NCBI GenBank assembly: GCA_045531755.1
Contig: JAZSEP010000095.1
Coordinates: 1 to 13,320 of the forward strand
From: UBA11540 sp045531755
GTDB lineage: Bacteria; Bacillota; Clostridia; Oscillospirales; Ruminococcaceae
Length of the DNA: 13,320 nt
Direction: 5' to 3'
Position numbers and translations under genes: made by a program. A model generated the notes under the pieces. The model worked only from the letters and a program-made list of their open reading frames with translations, was not told the DNA's origin and did not search any database. Positions 4,973 to 12,002 of the stretch are shown piece by piece; within the stretch, counting starts at the first letter, position 1; every line of letters starts with the position of its first letter.

Positions 4973-7054
4973 TTAGTCTTTCTTTGCTCTTGTGCTGATA
5001 ATTTTCTCTGCAATGTTTTTGGGCAGCTCGATGTAGTGGCTGGGCTCCATAACGTACTGACCGCGTCCCTGTGTCTTGGAACGGAGGTCGGTAGCATAAC
5101 CGAACATCTCGGAAAGCGGAACGAAAGCGTTAATCTGCTGACCGCCGGGTATAGCTTCCATACCCTGCATCTGACCACGACGGGAGTTGATATCACCGAT
5201 AACGTCACCCATGTAGTCCTCAGGAACGATAACAGTAACCTTAACGATAGGCTCGAGAATGACGGGGTCTGCCTTCTTCATAGCTTCCTTGAAAGCCATA
5301 GAACCGGCAATCTTAAACGCCATTTCGGAGGAGTCAACCTCATGGTAAGAACCGTCGTAGAGGTTAACCTTAACGTCAACAACAGGATATCCTGCAAGGA
5401 TACCGGACTGCATAGCGCCCTGAATACCCTGATCGATAGGACCGATGTATTCCTTCGGAATAGCACCGCCGACGACAGAGTTTGTAAACTCGTATCCCTT
5501 ACCGCTCTCGTTGGGCTCGACCTTGATCTTAACGTGACCGTACTGACCGCGTCCACCGGACTGTCTGGAATACTTGAAGTCAACGTCAGCAAGTCTTCTA
5601 ACGGTTTCTTTGTAAGCAACCTGAGGCTGACCAACGTTAGCTTCTACCTTGAACTCACGAAGAAGTCTGTCAACAATAATCTCGAGGTGAAGCTCACCCA
5701 TGCCGGCGATGATTGTTTGGCCTGTTTCCTCGTCAGTGTAAGCCTTAAAGGTAGGATCTTCCTCGGCGAGCTTCGCAAGAGCGATACCCATCTTCTCCTG
5801 ACCAGCTTTGGTCTTAGGCTCGATAGCAACGCTGATAACGGGCTCGGGGAATTCCATAGACTCGAGTATGATCGGAGCCTTGGGGTCACAGAGTGTGTTA
5901 CCTGTGGTTGTATCCTTAACACCTACTGCAGCGGCGATATCACCTGCATAACAGGTATCGATATCTTCTCTGTGGTTAGCGTGCATCTGAAGAATACGTC
6001 CGATTCTCTCGTTCTTGTCTTTGTTGGGGTTGTAAACTGTGGTACCTGTCTTAACCATACCGGAGTAGGTACGGAAGAAGCAGAGCTTACCAACGTACGG
6101 GTCTGTTGCAATCTTGAATGCGAGAGCAGCAAACGGAGCGTTGTCGTCGGAAGGTCTTTCCTCTTCTTCGTTAGTATCAGGGTTGATACCCTTGATGTTC
6201 TCAACGTCTGTAGGAGCAGGCATATAGTCTACGATAGCGTCCAGAAGGTTCTGAACACCCTTGTTTCTGTAGGAAGTACCGCAAAGTACGGGAACCATTG
6301 TGTTGTCAATAGTAGCCTTACGAATTGCAGTCTTGATTTCCTCGATGGTGAATTCCTCATCCATGAGGTATTTTTCCATAAGTTCCTCACTTGTTTCAGC
6401 AACAGCTTCCATGAGGTTCTTGTGGTATTCCTCTGCCTTGTCCAGCATATCGGCAGGGATTTCTTCGATTCTCTCGTCTTTTCCGAGGTCATCGTAATAA
6501 ACATAAGCTTTCATCTCAACGAGGTCGATGATACCGCGGAAGGTATCTTCAACACCGATGGGCAGCTGTATCGGAACAGCATTACATCTGAGACGATCAC
6601 GCATCATCTGAACGACGCGATAGAAATCCGCACCCATAATGTCCATCTTATTTACATAAGCCATTCTCGGTACGTGATATTTATCTGCCTGACGCCAAAC
6701 GGTCTCTGACTGGGGCTCAACGCCGCCTTTAGCGCAGAGAACGGTGACAGAACCGTCGAGAACTCTCAGAGAACGCTGAACCTCAACGGTAAAGTCGATG
6801 TGTCCGGGAGTGTCGATGATGTTAAGTCTGTGGCCCTTCCAGAAGGCTGTGGTAGCAGCGGAGGTAATGGTAATACCTCTCTCCTGCTCCTGAACCATCC
6901 AGTCCATAGTAGCCGCACCGTCGTGAGTCTCACCGATTTTGTGAGTCTTACCTGTATAGAACAGGATACGCTCGGTGGTAGTTGTCTTACCGGCATCTAT
7001 GTGAGCCATTATGCCTATGTTACGGGTCATTTCAAGTGAAATTTCTCTTGGCAT
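4973..7054 (-). CDS. fusA: Elongation factor G
   Basis: 693 residues, full length. EF-G is the GTPase that drives ribosomal translocation and, with RRF, ribosome recycling. Visible signatures are the P-loop AHIDAGKT (17-24), RGITI (59-63), DTPGH (81-85) and NKMD (135-138). The later domains carry GMGELHLEIIVDRL and the domain IV stretch YSRQSGGRGQYGHV, and the C-terminal domain has EDYMGDVIGDINSRRG. This is the canonical housekeeping EF-G: the NKMD and GGRGQYGHV stretches are intact and there is no tetracycline-resistance-like divergence. AAGGAG (7066-7061) precedes the ATG by 6 bases. It starts 36 bases after the rpsG stop, and a small palindrome (CTGCCTGAGGCAG, 7085-7073) lies in that gap. 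Confidence 0.98.
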   Translation of the reverse strand: MPREISLEMTRNIGIMAHIDAGKTTTTERILFYTGKTHKIGETHDGAATMDWMVQEQERGITITSAATTAFWKGHRLNIIDTPGHIDFTVEVQRSLRVLDGSVTVLCAKGGVEPQSETVWRQADKYHVPRMAYVNKMDIMGADFYRVVQMMRDRLRCNAVPIQLPIGVEDTFRGIIDLVEMKAYVYYDDLGKDERIEEIPADMLDKAEEYHKNLMEAVAETSEELMEKYLMDEEFTIEEIKTAIRKATIDNTMVPVLCGTSYRNKGVQNLLDAIVDYMPAPTDVENIKGINPDTNEEEERPSDDNAPFAALAFKIATDPYVGKLCFFRTYSGMVKTGTTVYNPNKDKNERIGRILQMHANHREDIDTCYAGDIAAAVGVKDTTTGNTLCDPKAPIILESMEFPEPVISVAIEPKTKAGQEKMGIALAKLAEEDPTFKAYTDEETGQTIIAGMGELHLEIIVDRLLREFKVEANVGQPQVAYKETVRRLADVDFKYSRQSGGRGQYGHVKIKVEPNESGKGYEFTNSVVGGAIPKEYIGPIDQGIQGAMQSGILAGYPVVDVKVNLYDGSYHEVDSSEMAFKIAGSMAFKEAMKKADPVILEPIVKVTVIVPEDYMGDVIGDINSRRGQMQGMEAIPGGQQINAFVPLSEMFGYATDLRSKTQGRGQYVMEPSHYIELPKNIAEKIISTRAKKD

Positions 7055-7090
7055 AACTTTCTCCTTGTATAACTGCCTCAGGCAGCAAAA

Positions 7091-7561
7091 TTAGAATCTG
7101 TAGTGTGCGAAAGCCTTGTTAGCTTCAGCCATCTTATGAGTATCCTCACGCTTCTTGCAAGCACCGCCGGTGCCGTTCATCGCGTCAAGAATTTCACCAG
7201 CGAGTCTTTCTCTCATGGTCTTCTCGGAACGAGCGCGGGAATAAGCGGTCAACCATCTGAGACCCAATGTGAGACGTCTGTCAGGACGAACCTCCATAGG
7301 AACCTGATAGTTAGCACCACCTACACGGCGAGCCTTAACTTCGAGAAGCGGCATGATGTTCTCCATAGCCTGATCAAAAGCTTCGAGAGCATCCTTGCCG
7401 GATTTTTCTTTAACGATATCGAAAGCGCCATATACAATCTTCTGAGCTACACCCTTCTTACCATCGAGCATGATGCTGTTAACAAGACGGGTAACGAGCT
7501 TGGAATTGTAGATAGGATCCGGCAAAACGTCACGTTTTGCAATACGACCTCTTCTTGGCAT
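7091..7561 (-). CDS. rpsG: 30S ribosomal protein S7
   Basis: 156 residues, the usual bacterial length. S7 nucleates assembly of the 30S head and contacts 16S rRNA and the E-site tRNA region. The start is taken at the ATG giving MPRRGRIAKRD, with AAGGAGGG (7576-7569) correctly spaced. The in-frame ATG six codons further up (7579) would place that ribosome binding site inside the gene. Family landmarks are SIMLDGKKGVAQKIVYGA, KARRVGGANYQVPMEVRPDRR and the C-terminal HKMAEANKAFAHYRF. It lies between rpsL and fusA as in most bacteria. Confidence 0.97.
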   Translation of the reverse strand: MPRRGRIAKRDVLPDPIYNSKLVTRLVNSIMLDGKKGVAQKIVYGAFDIVKEKSGKDALEAFDQAMENIMPLLEVKARRVGGANYQVPMEVRPDRRLTLGLRWLTAYSRARSEKTMRERLAGEILDAMNGTGGACKKREDTHKMAEANKAFAHYRF

Positions 7562-7611
7562 ATAGCTTCCCTCCTTCATATAATGATATCATAGGTACTC
7601 GAAAGTGAACC

Positions 7612-7681
7612 TTCCGTTCATGCGAAATCAGAGGCGTATATAAATATATAGCCGCTAAACTGCATGAAAAATCAAACGGAA
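7612..7681 (-). promoter_or_regulatory. Structured rpsL-rpsG intercistronic region
   Basis: In the minus-strand mRNA the outer arms TTCCGTT/AACGGAA (7675-7681 with 7612-7618) pair over 7 bases. After an 8-base one-sided bulge they continue as GCATG/CATGC (7662-7666 with 7619-7623). An inner hairpin, GGC-TATATA with TATATA-GCC (7653-7633, one bulged base), sits in the loop. This is a compound helix in a 126-base gap between two ribosomal protein genes. In E. coli the equivalent gap binds S7 for feedback control; a similar role here is inference from position only. Confidence 0.45.
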
Positions 7682-7687
7682 AACTAC

Positions 7688-8110
7688 TTACTTAGCACCA
7701 GCCTTCGGACGCTTAGCACCGTATTTGGAACGGCTCTGCATACGCTTAGCAACACCCTGAGTATCGAGTGTACCACGGATGATGTGATAACGTACACCAG
7801 GCAGGTCCTTAACACGACCGCCACGAATCAGAACAACGCTGTGCTCCTGAAGGTTGTGACCGATACCCGGAATGTAAGCAGTAACTTCCATTGAGTTGGT
7901 CAGCCTTACTCTGGCAACTTTACGAAGAGCGGAGTTAGGCTTTTTAGGTGTCTGAGTTCTGATAGCAGTACAAACACCGCGCTTTTGAGGAGAATTTTGG
8001 TCTGTAGCGATACGCTTTTTGGAGTTGTAACCCTTCAAAAGAGCAGGAGCAGTAGACTTCTTCTCAAGAACCTCTCTTCCCTTGCGGACGAGCTGATTAA
8101 AGGTTGGCAT
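7688..8110 (-). CDS. rpsL: 30S ribosomal protein S12
   Basis: 140 residues. S12 lies at the decoding centre of the 30S subunit and governs translational accuracy. The start giving MPTFNQLVRKG is chosen because AAGGAGGTG (8124-8116) sits 5 bases upstream; an in-frame ATG six codons earlier (8128) would overlap that site. The family core TPKKPNSALRKVARVRL and GGRVKDLPGVRYHIIRGTLD is intact. Lys57 and Lys101 correspond to E. coli Lys42 and Lys87, where streptomycin-resistance changes arise, so the protein looks streptomycin-sensitive at these sites. Asp102 is the residue methylthiolated in other bacteria. The N-terminal segment EVLEKKSTAPALLKGYNSKK is longer than in E. coli, as usual for Clostridia. 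First gene of the str operon. Confidence 0.97.
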   Translation of the reverse strand: MPTFNQLVRKGREVLEKKSTAPALLKGYNSKKRIATDQNSPQKRGVCTAIRTQTPKKPNSALRKVARVRLTNSMEVTAYIPGIGHNLQEHSVVLIRGGRVKDLPGVRYHIIRGTLDTQGVAKRMQSRSKYGAKRPKAGAK

Positions 8111-8162
8111 AATTGCACCTCCTTGCATTTAGATTTTTCATACAGTAGGTGGTAGTTACCTT

Positions 8163-8182
8163 AAAAAGGGCATAGATACCCC
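8163..8182 (-). promoter_or_regulatory. Attenuator-like hairpin in the rpsL leader
   Basis: In the roughly 79-base 5' leader, GGGGTATCTATGCCC can form a short hairpin (about five to seven pairs, including G-U pairs) followed directly by TTTTT (8167-8163). This resembles a weak intrinsic terminator just after the promoter and before the rpsL ribosome binding site. It could set the level of str expression; this is inferred from structure only. Confidence 0.35.
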
Positions 8183-8195
8183 TACGCAATACAGT

Positions 8196-8225
8196 ATTAT
8201 ATCACCACAGCATACCGCTTGTCAA
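8196..8225 (-). promoter_or_regulatory. Strong sigma-A promoter of the str operon
   Basis: On the minus strand both hexamers match consensus exactly: TTGACA (8225-8220) and TATAAT (8201-8196), 18 bases apart, with an extended -10 TGA immediately upstream of TATAAT. Transcription would start near 8190-8187. It lies just downstream of the rpoC terminator, so rpsL-rpsG-fusA-tuf form their own transcription unit. The -35 lies in the centre of a palindrome (8214-8230). Confidence 0.9.
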
Positions 8226-8235
8226 GCGGTTTTTT
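8214..8235 (+). terminator. Plus-strand intrinsic terminator overlapping the str -35
   Basis: ACCGCTT-GTC-AAGCGGT (8214-8230) is a perfect 7-base-pair palindrome with a 3-base loop, followed on the plus strand by a run of six T (8230-8235). In that direction it has the form of an intrinsic terminator, yet no plus-strand gene lies upstream of it. It would stop antisense transcription of the str genes before it entered rpoC. As a DNA palindrome around the -35 it could also be a protein-binding site. Confidence 0.55.
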
Positions 8236-8257
8236 AAATATTATCTGTAAAAAACAC

Positions 8258-8290
8258 AAAAAAATCGGCAGACGGGTATATTTCCGTCTG
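8258..8290 (-). terminator. Intrinsic terminator of rpoBC
   Basis: On the minus strand CAGACGG and CCGTCTG (8290-8284 with 8275-8269) form a 7-base-pair stem with an 8-base loop, 11 bases after the rpoC stop. The stem is followed by CCGA and seven T (8264-8258). It is a good terminator that uncouples rpoBC from the str operon. Confidence 0.8.
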
Positions 8291-8301
8291 GGGAAGGAAA
8301 A

Positions 8302-11300
8302 TTATTCTTCTTCAAGAACTGCTTCGGGGGCAGCTTCTTCGGCTTCAACTGCTTCTTCAACGGGAGCCTCTTCAGCGTCAGCCTTCTGGTTGAGGAAGGA
8401 TTTCGCGTTGGGGTCGGAGGGGATTATCTCAACGTTGTTGTAGCAGTCCATACCAGTACCTGCAGGAACAAGCTTACCGATGATAACGTTCTCTTTAAGT
8501 CCGATGAGAGCGTCTGTCTTGCCCTTGATAGCTGCTTCGGTGAGAACCTTTGTGGTCTCCTGGAAGGAAGCGGCAGAGAGGAAGCTGTCGGTAGCAAGAG
8601 AAGCCTTGGTGATACCAAGGAGAACGTACTCGAACTCTGCCTTGCGGAGAGTGAGTTCGCCTGCATCAATGCGAGCCTGAATTTCGTTGTTAGCAGCCAG
8701 AACCTCGCTCTTGTCAACGAGTGTGTTGGAGAGAAGGTTGGTGTCGCCGGACTCGGTTACCTTGACCTTTCTCATCATCTGACGGACGATAACCTCGATG
8801 TGCTTGTCGTTGATATCAACGGCCTGAACACGATAGGTCTTCTGAACCTCGCCGATGAGGTACTGCTGAACAGCGTCGGGGCCCTTAACTGCGAGAATGT
8901 CAACAGGACAAGCAGCACCCTCGGTGAGCATATCGCCTGCTTCAACGGCAGCGCCGTCCAGAACCTTGATTCTGGAGCCGTAAGGAATCATATAGTCCTT
9001 CTCGTCTGCGCCGTTAGAAACGATAACGTGCTTGTTCTTCTTTATCTCGTCAATGCGGACAGTACCGCTGATTTCACTGATAATAGCGTTTGTCTTGGGA
9101 CGTCTTGCCTCGAAGAGCTCTTCGACACGGGGAAGACCCTGTGTGATATCCTCTGCGTTCGCGATACCACCTGTATGGAAGGTACGCATGGTAAGCTGAG
9201 TACCGGGCCCACCGATGGACTGAGCGGCGATTACGCCGACTGCCTCACCGATAGCAACGGCCTTCTTGTTGGCAAGGTTAGCACCGTAGCACTTGGAGCA
9301 AACGCCGTGCTTGCAGGAGCAGGTCATAATAGAACGGATTGCAATGCGGAGCTTTCCGTTGAAGTTGACGTCGGATGTATCCTCGCCCTTTGCCTCAAGC
9401 TCCTTGACGTAGTTAGCCTTGAGGATGTCAACAACGCGGTCAGCGTCGGTTTCGTCGAGCATCTTGTCACAGCTTACAACAACGTTGCCCTTTTCATCAA
9501 CGGCGTCGTTGAGCAGATATCTGCCAACAAGACGCTCCTTGATGGGCTCGATTACGTCCTTGCCGTCCATGATGTCGTAAACCTCGATACCCTCTGTGGT
9601 ACCGCAGTCTGCTTCACGGATGATGACGTCCTGAGAAACGTCAACAAGACGACGTGTGAGGTAACCGGAGTCAGCGGTACGGAGAGCGGTGTCGGCAAGA
9701 CCCTTTCTCGCACCACGGGAGGAGATGAAGTATTCCATAATGTTAAGGCCTTCACGGTAGTTAGCCTTAATCGGAATTTCGATTGTCTTACCGGAGGTGT
9801 TGGCGATAAGTCCGCGCATACCGGCAAGCTGTCTGATCTGGTTGATACTACCACGGGCACCGGAGTTTGCCATCATAAAGATTGGGTTGTACTCGTCAAG
9901 ACCCTTTGTAAGAGAATCGGAAACCTCGTTTGTAGCGTCGTTCCATATCTTGACTACCTCACGGGACTTCTCCTCAGCAGAGATAAGACCCTTGCGGTAC
10001 TGCTTTGTAACCTTTTCAATCTTCTTGTCGGCTGCAGCGAGGATGTCACCCTTTTCTGCAGGGATAACGGCATCGCAAACAGCAACGGTGATAGCACCCT
10101 TTGTGGAGTACTTGAAGCCCTGAGCCTTGATTCTGTCAAGAACCTCAGAGGTCTTGGAGGTACCGTGTGTGATTATGCACTTGTCAACGATTTTGCCGAG
10201 CTGCTTTTTGCCGACGAGGAATGAAACCTCGAGGTCAAGGCAGTGCTCGGGGTCGTTACGGTCAACGTAGCCCAAATCCTGAGGAATGGGGTCGTTGAAG
10301 ATAAGACGGCCGACGGTAGCGTCAATGATTCTTGTAACGGTTTCGCCGTTGATAATCTTGGAAACACGAACCTTGATAGGAGCGTGAAGACCTACAACGC
10401 CGTCCTGATAAGCCATAATAGCCTCGTTGTAATCTCTGAACACCTTGCCTGCGCCGGGCTCGTTTTCGTTGAGCAGGGTGAGGTAGTAGGAACCGAGAAT
10501 CATATCCTGTGTAGGAATAGCAACAGGCTTACCGTCAGATGGCTTCAAGAGGTTGTTAGCGGCAAGCATAAGGAATCTTGCCTCTGCCTGTGCCTCTGCG
10601 GAGAGGGGAAGGTGAACAGCCATCTGGTCACCGTCGAAGTCGGCGTTGAACGCGGTACAAACGAGAGGATGGAGCTTTATCGCACGACCCTCAACGAGTA
10701 CGGGTTCAAATGCCTGAATACCGAGTCTGTGAAGTGTAGGCGCACGGTTGAGGAGAACGGGATGGTCCTTGATTACAACCTCGAGAGAATCCCAAACAGC
10801 AGGATTCTGTCCGCGCTCTACCATCTTTCTTGCGCTCTTGATATTTGTAGCAACAGCCTTTTCAACAAGGCGTTTCATAACGAAGGGTTTGAAGAGCTCC
10901 AGAGCCATCTCCTTGGGAAGACCGCACTGGTACATCTTCAGCTCAGGACCAACGACGATAACCGAACGTCCGGAGTAGTCAACACGCTTACCGAGAAGGT
11001 TCTGACGGAAACGTCCCTGCTTACCCTTGAGCATATCGGAAAGGGACTTGAGAGGACGGTTGTTAGGACCTGTAACGGGTCTTCCGCGTCTGCCGTTGTC
11101 GATGAGGGCGTCAACAGCCTCCTGAAGCATTGTCTTCTCGTTGCGGACGATGATGTCAGGCGCACCGAGCTCAAGGAGCTTCTTAAGACGGTTGTTACGG
11201 TTGATAACTCTGCGGTAGAGGTCGTTTAGGTCGCTTGTAGCGAAACGTCCGCCGTCGAGCTGAACCATAGGACGAATATCGGGCGGAATAACGGGGATAA

Positions 11301-11985
11301 CGTCAAGAATCATCCATTCGGGGCGGTTTCCGCTGACACGGAACGCTTCAACAACCTCAAGTCTTTTGAGGATGCGGATGCGCTTGTTGCTCTGAGCGTT
11401 TTCGAGGGAAGCCTTGAGCTCCTCGGAGAGCTTGTCAACGTCAATCTTCTGAAGCAATTCCTTGATAGCTTCAGCGCCCATGCCTGCCTTGAAGTCGTCG
11501 CCGTATTTCTCTCTGAAATCACGGTATTCCTTCTCGTTGAGGAGCTGTCTTTCTTCAAGCTCCGTCTTACCGGGGTCGGTAACGATGTAGGAAGCAAAGT
11601 AGAGAACCTTCTCCAGAAGTCTGGGAGAAAGGTCGAGTATCAGACCCATACGGGTGGGGATACCCTTGAAGTACCAGATGTGAGAAACAGGAGCAGCAAG
11701 CTCGATGTGACCCATTCTCTCACGGCGAACCTTTGCGCGTGTAACCTCAACGCCGCAACGGTCGCATATCTTGCCCTTATATCTGAGGCGCTTGTACTTT
11801 CCGCAATGACATTCCCAGTCTTTAGTTGGGCCAAAGATGCGCTCGCAGAAAAGACCGTCGCGCTCAGGCTTGAGGGTTCTGTAATTTATTGTTTCGGGCT
11901 TTTTAACCTCACCGTAGGACCAGCTTCTGATCTGTTCGGGGGAGGCAAGACCGATCTTTATGGATTCAAAAACATTAAATTCCAT
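8302..11985 (-). CDS. rpoC: DNA-directed RNA polymerase subunit beta-prime
   Basis: 1227 residues, full length and slightly long for a Firmicute. Beta-prime carries the catalytic Mg2+ and much of the DNA-binding clamp. The N-terminal zinc site is Cys59, Cys61, Cys74 and Cys77. The catalytic NADFDGDQ is at 447-454, with the three metal-binding Asp residues 449, 451 and 453. The second zinc site is Cys794, Cys889, Cys896 and Cys899. The trigger-loop region GGPGTQLTMRTFHTGG lies at about 925-940. After the conserved end (…IIPSDPNAKSFLNQ) there is an Ala/Glu-rich acidic tail of about 27 residues ending VLEEE, not part of the catalytic core. AAGGAG (11997-11992) precedes the ATG, 17 bases after the rpoB stop, so the two genes are tightly co-transcribed. 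Confidence 0.98.
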   Translation of the reverse strand: MEFNVFESIKIGLASPEQIRSWSYGEVKKPETINYRTLKPERDGLFCERIFGPTKDWECHCGKYKRLRYKGKICDRCGVEVTRAKVRRERMGHIELAAPVSHIWYFKGIPTRMGLILDLSPRLLEKVLYFASYIVTDPGKTELEERQLLNEKEYRDFREKYGDDFKAGMGAEAIKELLQKIDVDKLSEELKASLENAQSNKRIRILKRLEVVEAFRVSGNRPEWMILDVIPVIPPDIRPMVQLDGGRFATSDLNDLYRRVINRNNRLKKLLELGAPDIIVRNEKTMLQEAVDALIDNGRRGRPVTGPNNRPLKSLSDMLKGKQGRFRQNLLGKRVDYSGRSVIVVGPELKMYQCGLPKEMALELFKPFVMKRLVEKAVATNIKSARKMVERGQNPAVWDSLEVVIKDHPVLLNRAPTLHRLGIQAFEPVLVEGRAIKLHPLVCTAFNADFDGDQMAVHLPLSAEAQAEARFLMLAANNLLKPSDGKPVAIPTQDMILGSYYLTLLNENEPGAGKVFRDYNEAIMAYQDGVVGLHAPIKVRVSKIINGETVTRIIDATVGRLIFNDPIPQDLGYVDRNDPEHCLDLEVSFLVGKKQLGKIVDKCIITHGTSKTSEVLDRIKAQGFKYSTKGAITVAVCDAVIPAEKGDILAAADKKIEKVTKQYRKGLISAEEKSREVVKIWNDATNEVSDSLTKGLDEYNPIFMMANSGARGSINQIRQLAGMRGLIANTSGKTIEIPIKANYREGLNIMEYFISSRGARKGLADTALRTADSGYLTRRLVDVSQDVIIREADCGTTEGIEVYDIMDGKDVIEPIKERLVGRYLLNDAVDEKGNVVVSCDKMLDETDADRVVDILKANYVKELEAKGEDTSDVNFNGKLRIAIRSIMTCSCKHGVCSKCYGANLANKKAVAIGEAVGVIAAQSIGGPGTQLTMRTFHTGGIANAEDITQGLPRVEELFEARRPKTNAIISEISGTVRIDEIKKNKHVIVSNGADEKDYMIPYGSRIKVLDGAAVEAGDMLTEGAACPVDILAVKGPDAVQQYLIGEVQKTYRVQAVDINDKHIEVIVRQMMRKVKVTESGDTNLLSNTLVDKSEVLAANNEIQARIDAGELTLRKAEFEYVLLGITKASLATDSFLSAASFQETTKVLTEAAIKGKTDALIGLKENVIIGKLVPAGTGMDCYNNVEIIPSDPNAKSFLNQKADAEEAPVEEAVEAEEAAPEAVLEEE

Positions 11986-12002
11986 TAGCGACTCCTTCTT
12001 TC

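Noticed and set aside
5036..6709. Open frame of 557 codons on the plus strand opposite fusA
   Set aside because: Same codon-bias shadow effect; low-complexity Ser/Val/Asn-rich translation with no recognisable domain.
7562..7579. Six-codon longer rpsG start (MKEGSY…)
   Set aside because: The codons are the ribosome binding site of the standard MPRRGR start; no second site lies upstream.
7612..7681. Possible promoter in the rpsL-rpsG gap (TTGATT with a TATATA about 19 bases on)
   Set aside because: Spacing is poor and the A/T run is better explained as part of the RNA hairpin.
8111..8128. Six-codon longer rpsL start (MQGGAI…)
   Set aside because: It overlaps AAGGAGGTG, which serves the standard MPTFNQ start.
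8800..11229. Two long plus-strand open frames (474 and 328 codons) opposite rpoC
   Set aside because: Shadow frames of a conserved gene; no start signals and no family features.
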